A stretch of 64,000 nt of DNA from Tricholoma matsutake (Eukaryota; Basidiomycota; Agaricomycetes; Agaricales; Tricholomataceae), in the NCBI GenBank assembly GCA_026075535.2, contig AP026545.1, positions 3,596,001 to 3,660,000 of the forward strand, in the 5' to 3' direction. Positions 33,939 to 46,816 of this stretch are shown here, piece after piece; positions within the stretch are counted from its first letter, which is position 1, and each line of letters opens with the position of its first letter. The notes under the pieces are model-generated. The model ran no database searches, was not told where the DNA came from, and saw only the letters and a program-made list of their open reading frames with translations. Position numbers and translations under genes: made by a program.

Positions 33939-36770
33939 TGAATTTCTTACGCTTGATTTGGCCGAAGTAGCTTCTACATAACTGCCAAGAAATGTAAGTA
34001 CACTGAGCGTCTTTCACCGTCGCTTAGTCAATCAAAGCCTGGCTGTGTAAATTGTCTTCAGGTACGACTGGTATGTCATCCTTCTGACAGAGCCAGGGAT
34101 GCAACTATATGAGTCATTGTTTTACCAAGCACGTGTTACAGGTTTCCCCTCGAAAAATCACGTATCTATGTTATTTATGCACCAGGAAGCCGGGCTTCCG
34201 CAGCGGGAAACAGCGAACGTTAGCATTATTTCTAGAACGCTTACTATCACGGCCCCGGGTGTTGCAAAACTTGAAAATGGATGTTCCAAGCCTCAATCAC
34301 TTGAATCTTGGACACAATCCATTAGAATAAGCCTCTCCGAAGATGCTCTGCTACTTTTTCTTTCCCAAAGCCGTGAACTCCTCGCTGGGTCGTCATTTAG
34401 AGCGTAATCACGTGTTTTGCAACTCTAGATGAATTGGTTCGGACCACGTATTGCATGACGATTAAGTCAAATAAAAAGGAACTGAAAACTAGAGCATAGT
34501 AAGGTAGTCAAAAGCTATATAATCCGGCATATCTGAGGGAGGTACGTGGACAGGAAGTGGTCAAACTAAAATATTTTGCAACACCCTGAGCCGTGATAGT
34601 AGCACTTGTGATACGACAATGATGACGTTAATTCAACATATTCCCAAAATTGCCCATCAATATCTGGCCAGTGTTCTCACTTGTCAAGACGACCTGTTCC
34701 TGTGGCACTTTACACTGCCGATGATTTTCAGGCATAGGTCGCACGACTGTCCTAACTACCAACTGCTTCGCAATCCGAAAATAGTACTTCCATCTTTCTA
34801 ACGTCAGGGTCACGTATCACTTTGCGTATTGGTGAGAGAAGTTAATTGTTGTTTTCTGATGATTGTACCGACATTGAGGGTCCGCTTCGTAACGTTGAGC
34901 TGTGTAAAGCACGCTACTCCACTCGTATATGCGTTTTGATGCTTAGTACATAGGTTACACCTACCAGAAACGCTTTCCTACGATCTGTTTGCATTATGAC
35001 TCTCACTAACCCCAAGGTAACCCGAGTTTTCCAGCCGTCAAGTGGATAATTAGGTGATCCGCGTCATGATACAAAGCACGAGATAATGGACTGGAAAGTA
35101 CATCTGCTAAGCAGTGCGCGGTTGAGTTTCATATTTTGTCCTTGCTAGCCCCAATTACGAGAGTGTAGCATGTACCATGGGAATACGCACTTCAAAGGTG
35201 TCCGTAAAACCCAACGTAACGAAATCAAATGAGTCACCAGCAGGAATAGCTATTAAGATTTCGACTACCTCACACTGCCAACGGAGGAGCCATCCCAATG
35301 GAACATCTCCCCGAGTCATCGGATTTAGCTCGCAGGATTCTTTCCTGCGGTGCATTTGAAAGCCGACCTCTTCGCGGACTATTTGTCGAAGGTGCTTCTG
35401 AATATATCGAGAAGAAAAGAAAAGAAAAGACCGGCTAATTGTTAACTAAACACGTCGAGTCAATTTTTTTTTACATAACATTCCTGGGAGTATACTTCCC
35501 AATTAGAAACGCTCAGCCATGGCTCAAATCTTTTCGTCCTATATTCGGACTTTTTTTTTTCTATACTCCGTTTGTGGCGTACCACATGTACACATGTACA
35601 GAGTTATATACTGCATTCTGGCATGAAATCCATCAACCAAGAATAACCATCGCCATACCCCCCTGCCCAGCAACCCAGGAACATAATTTGGGCGGAAAAG
35701 GTTAGAAAGGGAGGGAAAAGGCAAATTCAAATAAATAAATGTCATTGGAAGAACTTACCAGCATTGTTTGGAGTACTTACTCCTTCCGAATTCACCACTA
35801 AATATACAGATAAAAAATTTGCCTCAAGTATCAAAGGTCAGTTGCCAGAAAGAGATAACCCTCAAGTATGCTAAACCCCAAACAAACCAACTAGCGGGAA
35901 CTCCTACTCAGGTTAATTTGAACAACCACAAATGGCCGTTAATTGTGCAATACAGTGCATATACACTCATCCATCGGTTACTTACCAAAACTTTTTCAAC
36001 GACTGATTATATAACTAGCCATCCCAATAAATCCAAACTCCGAGACCCTGTTGCAAGTAACAAAATTAAAACAAGCATGTTCGTAATCTGATCGGACGGA
36101 ACCAGGCCGGCCGGTGTGGACGTCGACATGACATATGATTAACATTCCCGTCACTCTGTCATCGTGGTCCAATCCAAGTCCAGCTTCGTAGCTTCATCCA
36201 TTCACGGTGTATCGCGCATGCACAATTCACACCGTCAGCTTGTTTTTGTGAAGTCGGCTGGCTAGAAGTTTAAATTTTGAACCTTAGACCCGCACGTTAG
36301 GCAGAAAGTCAATGCAAACGCCCTAATGCTGTGCGGGCGTTGAAGTTAACTTGAGTAGGAGGGAGCGTACAAACACGGTAGAATACCAGTGCGACCTGGA
36401 TCTCACCGCGGCTGTGGAAACATCAGTATGTGTTGTAACAGTAAATGCTCAATTGGCATGCTAGCGCTCGCTGAAGCCGTATCTGGCCTATGTTCCCGTG
36501 CTAGCCCGTGACAACATCCCATTAAAGTTTCCATTCCTGTCACTCCGTATCGGTGAACTTGAAACTAACCCCAACTAAGACTTGCCACAGACCCCTGGTT
36601 TGGGCGTCGAGGTTGCGGCCGCAATCATTATCAAATCCGTACTGGTGTGTTTCCTCCGTTTAATCTCGGCGCTTCGTGGGGATAGCTTATGCTCATAACG
36701 GTTCCGTGAGCGATTCCCCATCCGAGTCATGATAATCATACACAGGAATTGTGGGAAGTGAATCTTCAAT
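33939..36770. other. 2.8-kb region without a recognisable gene
   Basis: Small ORFs only, none with a domain-like pattern. There are A/T-rich runs at about 35,466-35,475 and 35,550-35,560, and a GAAAAGAAAAGAAAAGA simple repeat at about 35,410-35,430. I see nothing else I can support. Confidence 0.45.
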
Positions 36771-36800
36771 TCGCTATAAAATGCAGACGGATGTTCGCTA
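36771..36800 (+). promoter_or_regulatory. candidate TATA box for the small gene at 36.9 kb
   Basis: tcgctataaaatgcag at about 36,771-36,786 is followed by a CT-rich leader (cttctccatcatcacaacct and on) and an ATG at 36,925 in the context ttcacaatgagc. This is a typical layout for a strongly expressed basidiomycete gene. No other gene lies nearby on this strand. Confidence 0.45.
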
Positions 36801-36924
36801 TGACTCTTCATAATTTTCACCTGTCATCGGTGTATTAGCCAGCCAATCTCAAGGGAGTCAAATCGCCTTCTCCATCATCACAACCTCGCCCTCACTCACC
36901 TCACACAAGTTCATCTCATTCACA

Positions 36925-37162
36925 ATGAGCAACCAATCTAACTCTGGCTCCGTCAAATCAACATCTCAGGGCTCCCAGACGACAGTACGCGAGGGAGCAT
37001 CTGGGACGGGCGCAGTGTTCTTCTAGAACATACACGTCCAACTATACCGCCCTCGACGTCGTACCAACTGGCTTGGCGTCTGCATATATCGGCGGGATGC
37101 CGCCGCCACATATGATTGCTACCCTGCAGCCAGAAGGCTTGCCAGGACTAAATTATGCCTAA
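36925..37162 (+). CDS. candidate tiny gene, Ser/Thr-rich start, frame-shifted or spliced
   Basis: From the ATG at 36,925 the frame reads MSNQSNSGSVKSTSQGSQTT, continues to GAVFF and stops at 37,026. In a second frame from about 37,010 a compact protein-like stretch continues: RTYTSNYTALDVVPTG, AYIGGMPPPHMIATLQ, GLPGLNYA and a stop at 37,160-37,162. Together these would make a protein of about 78 residues, either interrupted by a one-base frame change or using a splice I cannot place. I do not recognise a family. The upstream TATA box and CT-rich leader support expression. It may be a small conserved fungal protein or a pseudogene. Confidence 0.4.
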
Positions 37163-37687
37163 AATGCAGGCTTAGGGCAGGCTTTGGGAAGTCCGCACTA
37201 ATATGAAAGTTATCTACCTAGAGTGCATATACCGAAATGGACTCGTGCAAGCTATCATTATCTGTATCGATTATTCATCTCTCGCTACTTACTAGTATTC
37301 TCTTATATTTAATAGTCAGTCTTACTCTGGACACCACCTACTTACAAATTACCCTCTCGCGTATTCCCATAGCCTAGCTAGCCTACTTAATCGTATTCTA
37401 TTGTTTATTCTCCATTTAAAAGGTTTTCGGGACTAGTTTGCAGTGGCGGAGGGAATACACAACATAACGGCAATGATCGGACGACAACCCCAAATAATTT
37501 CGAAGCAGAATTAAACTAGTGAGGTGGAGAAAACGCGTCAATATGGTACCGGCAGAACTGAGCTTATCTAACATCCGCGAAAGCAGAATAAAAACACCAC
37601 TGCTCCGCTGGGAAAATTTCGCCTGTACACTCCACAACCGAAAACGGGACGATGAATCCTAGGGAAACTGGTCTGTGGGACAGCCGA
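37163..37687. other. intergenic, AT-rich
   Basis: Spacer with TA-rich sequence (about 37,240-37,420) between the tiny candidate gene and the 3' end of the alpha/beta hydrolase gene. No gene seen. Confidence 0.45.
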
Positions 37688-38897
37688 TCAGAGTTTCCCT
37701 CGGGTTCCCGTCAACCAAATCCCTGTCTTGAGTTCGCGGCTTTGGCGGGTTGCCCACCACTCGAGGATCAACTCAACGACCTCGTCTTGACGCCCTGTGA
37801 AATTGTGATCGGCATCCTCCATCAGATTCAGTGTATGAGTGCCAGGCATTCTACCGCTAAATGCGCGCGCATATATAACAGCATCATAACTAGAACAAAG
37901 TTCAGGAACCTGAGTCGCTTGATATAAGGGTATGCACTCACGGAGGTACAACGTTATCCGACAGGCCATGTAGTGTTAAAACATCAACTGCCGGCGGGAA
38001 ATGATCCCAAACTATTGATGTGTCGTACTTCGTAAATTGCTCGAGATCCGCAGGGTAAATCTTGAACGTAGCTTGCTTTCTTGCGACAGAACCCACCCAA
38101 GTGTGATGCCCATACTTGAGGAAACTCTCCAGCCAGATTTTAGTTTGAGGAGCATCTGCCAGTCCAGAGCAAATTTTCAGAAAGCCGATCCAAATATAAC
38201 AAGAAACCATTACCAAGAATTTTCTGTGAATTATGAAATGCCGTGAAGCTGGAAAAAGTGCATTTGACTTACGACCATTCTGTAACGCCCCGAGGCGTTC
38301 ACAAATCCGGATATTTTTCTACCATCTTCCGATGTACAAATCCAATGCATGGCGACAACAGAGCCGCGGGAATGACCCACGACTAGGTCAATTGTGTAAC
38401 CAAAAGTAGCCTTGAGATATTCGACGACAGTTATCAGATCTAACACGTCATCATCGAGTGCGCCCTGCCGCCAGTTCCCTGGTGTCTCGTGATTTCCACT
38501 TGATACGTTATTACGTTTAAATTGGATGCGATCTTACGATAAGTACAACACACCGGAAGTCAAAGCGGAAGGAATCTACAGGTAATCGCATCGCCAGGCG
38601 TTTTTGAAACAAATAATCCTTATGCCTAAAGCAATCGTTTTGAACGTAATAATGAGCGTCTTTATCAAACATTAACAGACGAAAATACGCATACCCCATC
38701 GCGCCGTGTAGGATCTTTGCGTGAGAGCAGGTCATGATATGATAAGTACCTCAGAGGCAGCATGCACTTACCAAGGCCAACTTCTTTCCGTTGGTTCCGG
38801 GGCTGACTGACGATAGTTGTTCCAGAACACCAACAATGGAGCAATTTGGCTCAGTCGGGTGCGGTATCAGCAACCTAGTTGATGTTCTATTAGACAT
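37688..38897 (-). CDS. alpha/beta-hydrolase (serine esterase type)
   Basis: Minus-strand gene of about seven exons. It starts MSNRTSTRLLIPHPTEPNCS, then LILHGAMG/HKDYLFQKRLAMRLP, DSFRFDFRGNHET, the nucleophile elbow VVGHSRGSVVAMHW, FKIYPADLEQF, the acid in LHGLSDNVVPP, and the catalytic His in EDADHNFTGRQDEVVELIL. Ser, Asp and His of the triad are all present and every splice phase joins. It resembles the cytosolic esterases that were first noted as ectomycorrhiza-regulated in Agaricomycetes. Substrate unknown. The gene is tandem with, and 250 bp downstream of, the L1-domain gene on the same strand. Confidence 0.88.
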
Positions 38898-39146
38898 ATT
38901 ATGCGCGGAAACTAGTATCAGGTCTGAGAAGTTGTTGAGAGCTACACTGTAGGTATTTGAGTTGTCAGGTTGATTTCAATACCGAATCCGGCTAACTGGT
39001 GTACCGATAATTCCGTCGGCCGGGTGCTATTGGTGCGATTTTACAAGGACACTAGTAAGTACTAGCGGTTGCAGCATCGGGCTGTGAAGACGAGTAAAGC
39101 TTCCAAGTATGGTGACAGTAGATCGAAAATGAAATACGAAAGATCG

Positions 39147-41006
39147 TTACTGAGCGAGTTTCCTGCCAAGAACGCCGTTCTTCGCGCTCTTGCCTCCCGT
39201 CGTCTTCCCCCTGTTCTTTTTCTCCATAACACCATAACCTCGCTTCTGTTTTAGTTCGTCTTTCGTCAGTGGTGTGCTAACGGTCGGCGTAGTCTTCGCT
39301 GCGATGACATCTGCTGCACCATTCTTTTTCTCAGATTTGCTTTTTGACACATCATCCAAGAGTTGAGCTGACGCGGCCTCTGACTTCGGCGGTATCGCAG
39401 TATGGCCGATTGAAGTCCTCTCTTTTTTGGATTTCTTCCCCGTTGAAGTTTCGGCAATCAACTTGGCAACCCGCTGTTTGGTACTGGACGCCTGGAGTGC
39501 GGGAGATACGACGGCCTTAGGTGCTGAAACTGAAGATTGCTCCTCAAAACCAGTATCACTCTTTTCCTTTCCCCTCTCTTTTGCAGCTGGCCCCGGCGTT
39601 TGTTTTGCGTGGATTTCGCGTGCACGAGGGTGAGCGTCAGTAGTAGTCAATTTGGAAGGTTTCTGACTGCGTTTAGTCGCCAGATAGTTGGTGGTATTAG
39701 CCTCAGCTACCGAGGGCTGCAAAACAGTCAGATCAGTCGGCGCGGAAATAGTAGGATCAGATAAGGATTTGCGTTTCTTGTGTTTGAGAGGGGTGTCAGT
39801 CGCAGATGCGCTCTTAGCGGGTTTTGACGGGGATCCTGAAGCAGCCGCTGATGTTTGAGGAGATGAATTGCTTATCGCTGCTGCGGAGGCTGCCATAACT
39901 TTGTCCTGTGCTCCTTTCACTTTCTTCTTGGGCTTCTCCGACTCATCGTCGTCCTGTGTTCGTTTCCTTCCTTTATTTTGCGTCATTTCGCTCCGTGTTT
40001 CAGTAGCATCATTTCCCATCTTCGCATCCTCATCGCCACCGTCTCCGTCAGAACTTTCTCCCTCTTCGTCAGTCGCGACAGCTAGCCCATCCCACCTTCC
40101 TCCCACCTTCTCGTCCAGGGTGCAGCTCCATATAGGCAGGCTAATGCTGGAATTCGTTTTGATATGGAAGGCTTGGATATTATCCCAACCGCTCTGGATA
40201 TTCTTCGCGATGGCAGGTAATGCCACTTTTAGATTTGCAAGAATATGATCGGGGTTTTGAGAAAGGGTCCCAACTTTTATGGATCTAGTATAAACGACGT
40301 TTTAGTAGATCAAAGATCAAAGGCGCATTAGGTACCTACGTGCAGGTCCCCTTATTTTGGTTCATATATGTCGAGGAAATGGCGCGTTCTAGCTCCCCCT
40401 TCAGATCTTTACGCTTTAAACATACTGGTATTGGTTGTCTGAACGCCGTGAGTCGGGTTGTCTGTTATCGACTGGAGGGAACTTACTTCTTTGCCTCGAA
40501 CCACTTCACGCCAAGCAATTTTGGTAACAAAGGGACGATCCTATCATCCGCAAGGAAAAGTCCATTTTCTTTCAAGAGCATCCTCCGTGCCTCAAATGGC
40601 TTGAATTTGCCTTTAAGCTTTTCAATCCCAACTACTCTCGAGATGAACTTGATTTTATGTGTGTCCAGAAGGTCCTTGTATTCTCGCTGAGGGTCCTTTG
40701 TGATGAGGCATACTGATGTTGTTCTGGGATCGACTAATGGATGTGCGATAGGACTGCCATCAACCATTCAGCTAACGTTTCATTTCTTCAAGAATGAAAC
40801 ACATACATTTTCACTGGTTTGAATTTACGTCTAGATGGAATTTTCTTCACAGTTACGTTGAGCCAGATGTTTTGCTCCTTTCCTGGTAAGAGCTCCGAAT
40901 CCTGTAGTTCTTGCTCTTTTCTTGATTGATGTGCATGAAGGGCGTGCACTGCCAATTGGCATTGCTTTAGAGAGACACGGGAGTCGATGAGTTCCAGCTG
41001 TGCCAT
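39147..41006 (-). CDS. ribosomal L1-domain protein, Cic1/Utp30-like ribosome biogenesis factor
   Basis: Four exons. The start is MAQLELIDSRVSLKQCQLAV. The L1 fold follows: NIWLNVTVKKIP, PIAHPLVDPRTTSVCLITKD, FISRVVGIEKLKGKFKPFEA, LFLADDRIVPLLPKLLG, QPIPVCLKRKDLKGELERAI, VGTLSQNPDHILANLKVALP and IQAFHIKTNSSISLPIW. After an acidic stretch (TDEEGESSDGDGGDEDAK) there is a long Lys/Ser/Pro-rich disordered tail ending GKSAKNGVLGRKLAQ. The L1 domain plus basic tail is the layout of Cic1/Nsa3 (ITS2-bound 60S assembly factor) and the related human RSL1D1. Nucleolar location is expected. I cannot separate Cic1 from Utp30 by eye. Confidence 0.88.
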
Positions 41007-41774
41007 AGGAAAGGAGACAGCAGATAATGAAGAAATCTTCAGTGAAAAAAAAACTCTATTGACAAGTGTTTGTTGCCTTCACACACCGCTTCGCTGGAGG
41101 CTCGGATGATGTGATTTGCTTCGTTGGAGGCACTAGTGTGCTATGATGCGACCTGGAAGTTAGCGCTTAGCGCTAGCAAGCCCGTCTTGTAGTACTTAGT
41201 AGAAGTCAAATCGAAGTTCACTCCTCGTCGCGATCACGTGCTGAGAGATCTTTTAGCGAGTGATGCGACTAGGAAATGACAGGCTTGCTCGAACCCCAAA
41301 TAAAATACAGAGATTCTAGTTATCGGAGTCCTACTCATCGGACTGTGGTGCGTGCACCAAGCACGCACTTCGCAGATGCCATTATCCACTAGCAGGATGA
41401 CAGATTAATTATTGATTTTGATTGTTATAAGTATATTCAAGACTCAGTGGCTGATGCGTGAATGCATCTTCCGCAAACAATTGGCATTGCTGGAAGCTTA
41501 CTTCTGCCGTCGCCTTACATGGCCATGTATTGATTCAGAAAGGAACAGACAGTTTCAATGTGCCTTGGGGATAGTAAATATTCCTTCATTCCTCATAGTA
41601 GCGTGAGGCTATAAGAGTCCAAGTCCTACAATGATATCATGGCTTGGTAACCGATACAAAATCGTTTGAATACTAGAGGCCGCACTACTTCAAGTTGAGC
41701 CCAAGGCAGCAGACTCAGAGTTTCTTGGTTGAAACATTCAAAGTTGGATAAGCACTCTCTTGGACACTTACTAT
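41007..41774. promoter_or_regulatory. divergent intergenic region, L1-protein gene / M64 gene
   Basis: About 770 bp with no supported gene. A small tandem of cttcg(c/t)tggaggc occurs at about 41,088 and 41,118. It must contain both divergent promoters. Confidence 0.45.
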
Positions 41775-44057
41775 ATGCGTCTCTCTCTCTCTTTCATTGT
41801 GGCAGCCTTTGTGAACGGTGAGTGTACGATGGATGTTATCAGAGGCACCATATTAAGCATTATAGTAGTCTGCCGTTGCGAGAGCCTGCAGCTTGTCCTT
41901 CAAGAGGAGCATAGGTTCCGCGTCACAACCCGAGTCGCAGCTTCGAATTCATTACTCCCGACAAAGTGCGCCCTCCGTCCTCCTGGTTAGCAGATTCTCC
42001 TTGCGGAGTGCCTTTATGACTGAGCCATGCATTTGAAGGCCACGAGATTGATTACGAGGCTGGATATACTCTTGGGGATGTTCCAAGCCCGCCATTACAG
42101 ATACAGCCATTGATAGTTTCTGGACCATCCAGCAATCGTGTGGATCTCGTATTCTTTTCGGACGGATGTAAGTCTGCAGACCCTTCTATTGTCTGTGCAT
42201 GGTGCCAAATCTAGAGTAATACAGATACTGTAGCCGAACACGAGAAATTCCTTGTTGATGCCGCCAGGCTGGCGGCAGATATTTCTGGAAATCAAACATT
42301 CAGCACGGTCAAGCCCTTGTTGAACTTTTGGGCTGCCTTCTCCCCCAGCCGCGAGGTTCGCCTGCAAATCTTTATGTTCAATTTCTGCCTACGATGCAAC
42401 TTTTCTTTCGTCACAGAGTGGAATTGGCAAAGGAGGAGTGCCTAAAGAGTGAGTTTTGCATTGTATGGTCTGAAGACGCCCTGTTCCGAGTTCTTTTATC
42501 TCAGCACACCTTTCGGCTTGTACCGATACGGGACAGAGCTTCGAGGGGTGTATTACAGTAAACCAGAAGTTGCAAAGGCGGCTTGTTCATCTTTGGGTAA
42601 TCAATGCAATTACCCGATCTTGTTAGGTATGTGATTCTTAGCTCATGCATATCGTACGGTCGACGTGAGTTCAGTGCATAGGCAATGATCCACTATACGG
42701 AGGTACGGAATAATACATGGTTGCTCTTCTTGCTCATGCTCTCCAAATTCCAGGTCTTGGAGGCGACTTTACGTATGTAGGCCATCAAAAATATACTCAC
42801 TGATCCTATTCATATGCACCTGATTGACACAGGGTGATCACATCATCGCTTGCAAATGGCCCTCTAGTCTTGCGTCACGAACTCGGCCATTCCATCATCA
42901 GCGTAGGCGAAGAATATGACGGGGGTTTCGCGTATTTTGGGCCAAACGCAGCACACGATCTATTGAAGCCCATTCCATGGACGCACTGGTTCTCAGATCC
43001 CCAGAAACACGAGTCAGGGCCACACGTCGAACGGTCTATCATGCCTATGCAGGAGTACCCTTGGACAATGCTCAATACATCCACACCTTGGTCTACCAAA
43101 TTCAGGTCTTTCGGCGCATACTCTCGGCACCTTATTCGGTTCTCGTTGTCGGGTATTCCTGAAAGAAGTGACCTCAAGGTGGAGTTGGACGGCTCTGACC
43201 TTGGATGGGTTCCCTGGGAAGGTATTGGGCTCGACCGATGGCATTATGATGTCCACCGCAAGGACAGTCTGAGTCCCGGAGAGCATGAGGTGAAATTCAC
43301 GCTCATAGACGGGAATAGAGAAGGCACAGCGCAATTATGCAGCGTAGAGATCATAGAGTTCGGCAATGAGGATGAGTTCGTGTTGCTTTCGGCGCCTTCC
43401 GAGGTATTTGCTAAACTGTTGACATACAGGTTTATGTCAACCGCAGGTTACTATGGAATTTTCCGAACGTCAGTAACGTCTTCTAAGTTGTGCAAGACGA
43501 GTCCGAATGCGTAACTTGAACATCACAGCTTCTCCGACAAGAACGAAACGAGCTACCGCCCCACAAACGATGACTGCCTCATGCGCACTGTCACCACACC
43601 TAATTTCTGCAAAGTCTGCTTGGAGGGGCTCTGGCTTTCTCTCCTGCGGCGTGTAAATCTCATTGACGATATCCAGGAGAGTTGTCGCTACACAGACTCT
43701 GGTGCACCGGTCAAGACACTGGACATGAAACTCGTCTCTTTAGCTCAGTTCCGGCAGAACGCGAAAGAAAACAAGAACAACGAGAGCTACACGATTGTAT
43801 GGCAGCGAAATAACCAGATTCTACACGAGTTCACAAACAAGACGAGGCTTGAGATCGAGGGTGAGAATGCAGTCGGAGAGTATACGATTGGCGTCAAGTT
43901 TGCGACCGACGAGGTGAGAGTGGACAAGGACAAGTTGCTCACCGTTGCTGCTCGCTACGAAATCACCCATAACTGCGGTGCACAACAGACCCGCAAGCCA
44001 CAGAATTATACCTTATTCAGGCGGAAGCCAGCAGCAGGAAATAGTAGGGAGCAATAA
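41775..44057 (+). CDS. secreted M64-family metallopeptidase
   Basis: About ten exons. The start MRLSLSFIVAAFVNVCRCES is a signal peptide. I read intron joins as 41,775-41,818 to about 41,870, then YEAGYTLGDVPSPP, PLIVSGPSSNRVDLVFFSDG, ISGNQTFSTVKPLLNFWAAF, TPFGLYRYGTELRGVYYSKP, NDPLYGGLGGDFTVITSS, and the zinc site VLRHELGHSIISVGEEYDGG (HExxH plus downstream Glu). The C-terminal part has FSDKNETSYRPTNDDCLMRT, TPNFCKVCLEGLW and a beta-rich end. An intron inferred at about 43,370-43,430 restores the family spacing EF..GYYG. Peptidase M64 (named after IgA peptidase) is widespread in Agaricomycetes as an extracellular protease, presumably for protein degradation outside the hypha. No stop or frame break is seen. 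Confidence 0.9.
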
Positions 44058-44494
44058 TAATATATTGTATGTATTGCATGAGAGAATCCGAAGTGAGAAC
44101 TGATGTTTGGAAACAGGCATCCGCGTGAACACGACGATGGATAGACATGTAAATAAAATACAATTCAGCATGAGGAAGAAGAGGAATGAAAGGGATGCAG
44201 AGAAGAAGGGAAGCGAGAGGCGTCGGTAAATGCGTAGTGAACAAGATAATTTGAAGGCGAGGAGAATAAAGCCATAAGCATGGGCAGATAGGCGTATAAT
44301 ACTGATTGACGAGAACCAGAAGCAAGGAGCTGGGTTGGTGAGGATATAAAAGAACCGTGATATCAAGATGGAAGGGTGCTTGAAGAATGAGTGAGGCCCC
44401 GAGGTGGTGGGTGTGAAAGGGAAGAGAAAAATCGAAGATGTTCAGACATCCTCTGTCTCAAAGTGAGAGAAACAACCATAGCCCTAACAAGAAA
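44058..44494. other. convergent intergenic region
   Basis: Purine-rich on the plus strand, between the 3' ends of the M64 gene and the CaaX gene. It holds both 3' UTRs and terminators. No gene seen. Confidence 0.45.
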
Positions 44495-46816
44495 TCACAT
44501 GATAACACACTTGCAACACCCCGCCCCGTTGTCATCATCATTCGGTCTCTGGCCCGCAGGCGTATTCCCGTTGGGAACCAGGGACACCGCCTTCTCGTTT
44601 GCAGCTGCATAATGACTGAACGGCGCAGGTGATGGTAGTGAGGGATGGTTTCGTGCAGGTAGTGACGTTTCGTCGTGAAGAGTGGGAGATGCATTAGAAT
44701 GAGGTTCGTGTTTATCTTGTTCTTCGGCGACCTGATTTGCAGGACGGCCAAATTCGTCCATAGGTATAGATTCCGCGTCTGTCTGTGGTGGTCGATATCT
44801 TGCGTGGTCGAAGCCAAACGTACCTGGCGCCTACAAATTGTCCATAAACATTCAGCACACAACATAACCACGACCGTAGTATAGGCCTAGATAGCAGACG
44901 TACAGGCGCGACAAGGGTCGGAACCTTTTTCGGATGTGCATTCCCGTCTGCTTTTTCATAATGACCGTCAAGGCCTTTTTTACGAGCAACAACGGGCAAA
45001 ACAACCTAAGAATCAAATCTCAATCCCAACACAAAATTACACAATATAGAGTAAACCAACCACTCACATCATCCCAATTTCCTTCCTTAGGTACAGGTTG
45101 CGTCCACGAGGGTATTGCATCCATCAACTCGTCCCCGTCAGCAGGCGTAGGATAATATGCAACACTTCTTCGGTTCGCCTCTTCGTCCATCTCCTTCCTG
45201 GCTGCCAACGTCTTCGCACGTGTCGCTTTCGCCGCTGCCATCCGCGACTTTGAATTCTTCACAGGAGACCTACCACGTGGTGTCACAGAGTTGACAGCAG
45301 GCGAAGGCTTGGACTGCTGCCGCTGCCTTGTAGGCGGCGGCGATGGCGACTTTGACGGTGCCATAGCCGCCGTAGAGGTTGAAGGAACAGGAGGAGGCTC
45401 ACTGGTTCCTCGTCCTATTGCTGTCGTCGGGGTAGGTGCACGAGATTCAGATGAGCGACGAGAGGAAGGTGTTGGGATGCGTGTTGGGGGCAAGTTCTGC
45501 TGACGTGAGGAGGACCGTTGCATCATGGACGGCGTAGGCGTGATACTGCAAGGCTCATCTGTAGACTGCGGCTGGAGTGCCGATACCGTCGACATGTCCA
45601 AATAACGATGTTCAGAAAGTGAGATTTCTTCCGATCCACCATCCAGATCCGTAAGGGGATGTTCATCCTGCACTCTCCCAATTTCGGTAGCCCCTTCATC
45701 ATCAAGGTGTAAGCTATCCCTGTCCCACACAGCCGCTTCAACCCTAGAAACGCTGCCTGCACGTTTTCTCTGCCGCCACCCTTCATTCACAACGTTCTGT
45801 GTTGTTCCACGGCTATTGAGAGCTTTATCCTTGATCGTATGCCCATAATTCGCGATCTCCAACATCTCTTGCCGTTTACCGACCCTCAATTCACCTACTC
45901 CACCATTCCGTGACACCTCCCCACGATACCAGTGCTCAAACGGACGCTCCTCCGACTCATTTGAGGAACGAGAGGGAACTTCATCTTGTGGAGAATGTGC
46001 GGCAGATGACGCAGAATCTGACTTGAACGGGGCTTTTTCACTTAGCAGACCGGGATTTGGGCGGCTTGGCATAGCGAGGTTGGACCGAGAAGAGCTGAAG
46101 GATCGGGTTTCGTGGACAACGGGGAGATCAGAGGACTGATACGGTTCTGGAGAACCGTGGAAGTAACCATTGCCATTAGATGCTGGTTGAGGGTTGCTGT
46201 GAGTTGATGAGCTTCCTGAATGTTGACGGGTAGGTATTGGTATCCGGGTAGGTTTAACGTCACTCGGGCGCGGAGAAGGTCGGGACGTGTCTGACGAAGA
46301 TTTGCTCTCTCCGCTGATCTTGCGACGGGCGCCGATGTTTGGTTTGCCATTTGTTAATTCTGATATATATGGCTGAGAATAAGTCCTCGAACGTTGAAAA
46401 GAAGGTGTTGGCGGTTTCTGTTTTGAAGGAGCGGGGGTACCATTGACACGCGACGAAGACGAAGGTATTGGGCGATCATATGAGGTCCGAGCCTCATATT
46501 GAAATGTCTTACGAGGCGCAATGCTGGTGTTACTTTGTAGAAATGGAGACGGTGGAGCAGAGTGCTGTACTGCAGGGGATTTAGCAAGTGCTGAGAAATT
46601 TGTGGGAGCTTCCTCCCCGGACGACGATAAGGAGACGGCTGACATGCGTCGAGCGAGAGTCCTGCTTTCGCTCTCTAGACCTAAACATGAAAAGTAAATT
46701 ATGTTAATACGCCCTGAAAAATCTGTTATCATGGACATACGTTTTCGGAGAGCAGGGACAACCTCCTCGTCCCAAGATGGTCCAGGGAGCCTTGCTGATT
46801 GGGTTAGTGCTGGCAT
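44495..46816 (-). CDS. disordered basidiomycete protein with C-terminal CaaX box
   Basis: Four exons, about 700 residues. The N-terminus is MPALTQSARLPGPSWDEEVV, then LRKRLESESRTLARRMSAVS. Most of the protein is Ser/Pro/Arg-rich and disordered, with many SP/TP sites. One ordered-looking block lies near the middle (EERPFEHWYRGEVSRNGGVG, then ELRVGKRQEMLEIANYGH). A basic helix follows (RMAAAKATRAKTLAARKEMD). The end is GAGCCKCVIM-stop: a CVIM CaaX box with two more cysteines directly upstream. This predicts farnesylation (Met at the last position) plus possible palmitoylation, so a membrane-bound protein. Introns at about 45,005-45,065 and 44,825-44,885 join in phase. I recognise it only as a conserved hypothetical, with no known domain. 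Confidence 0.8.
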
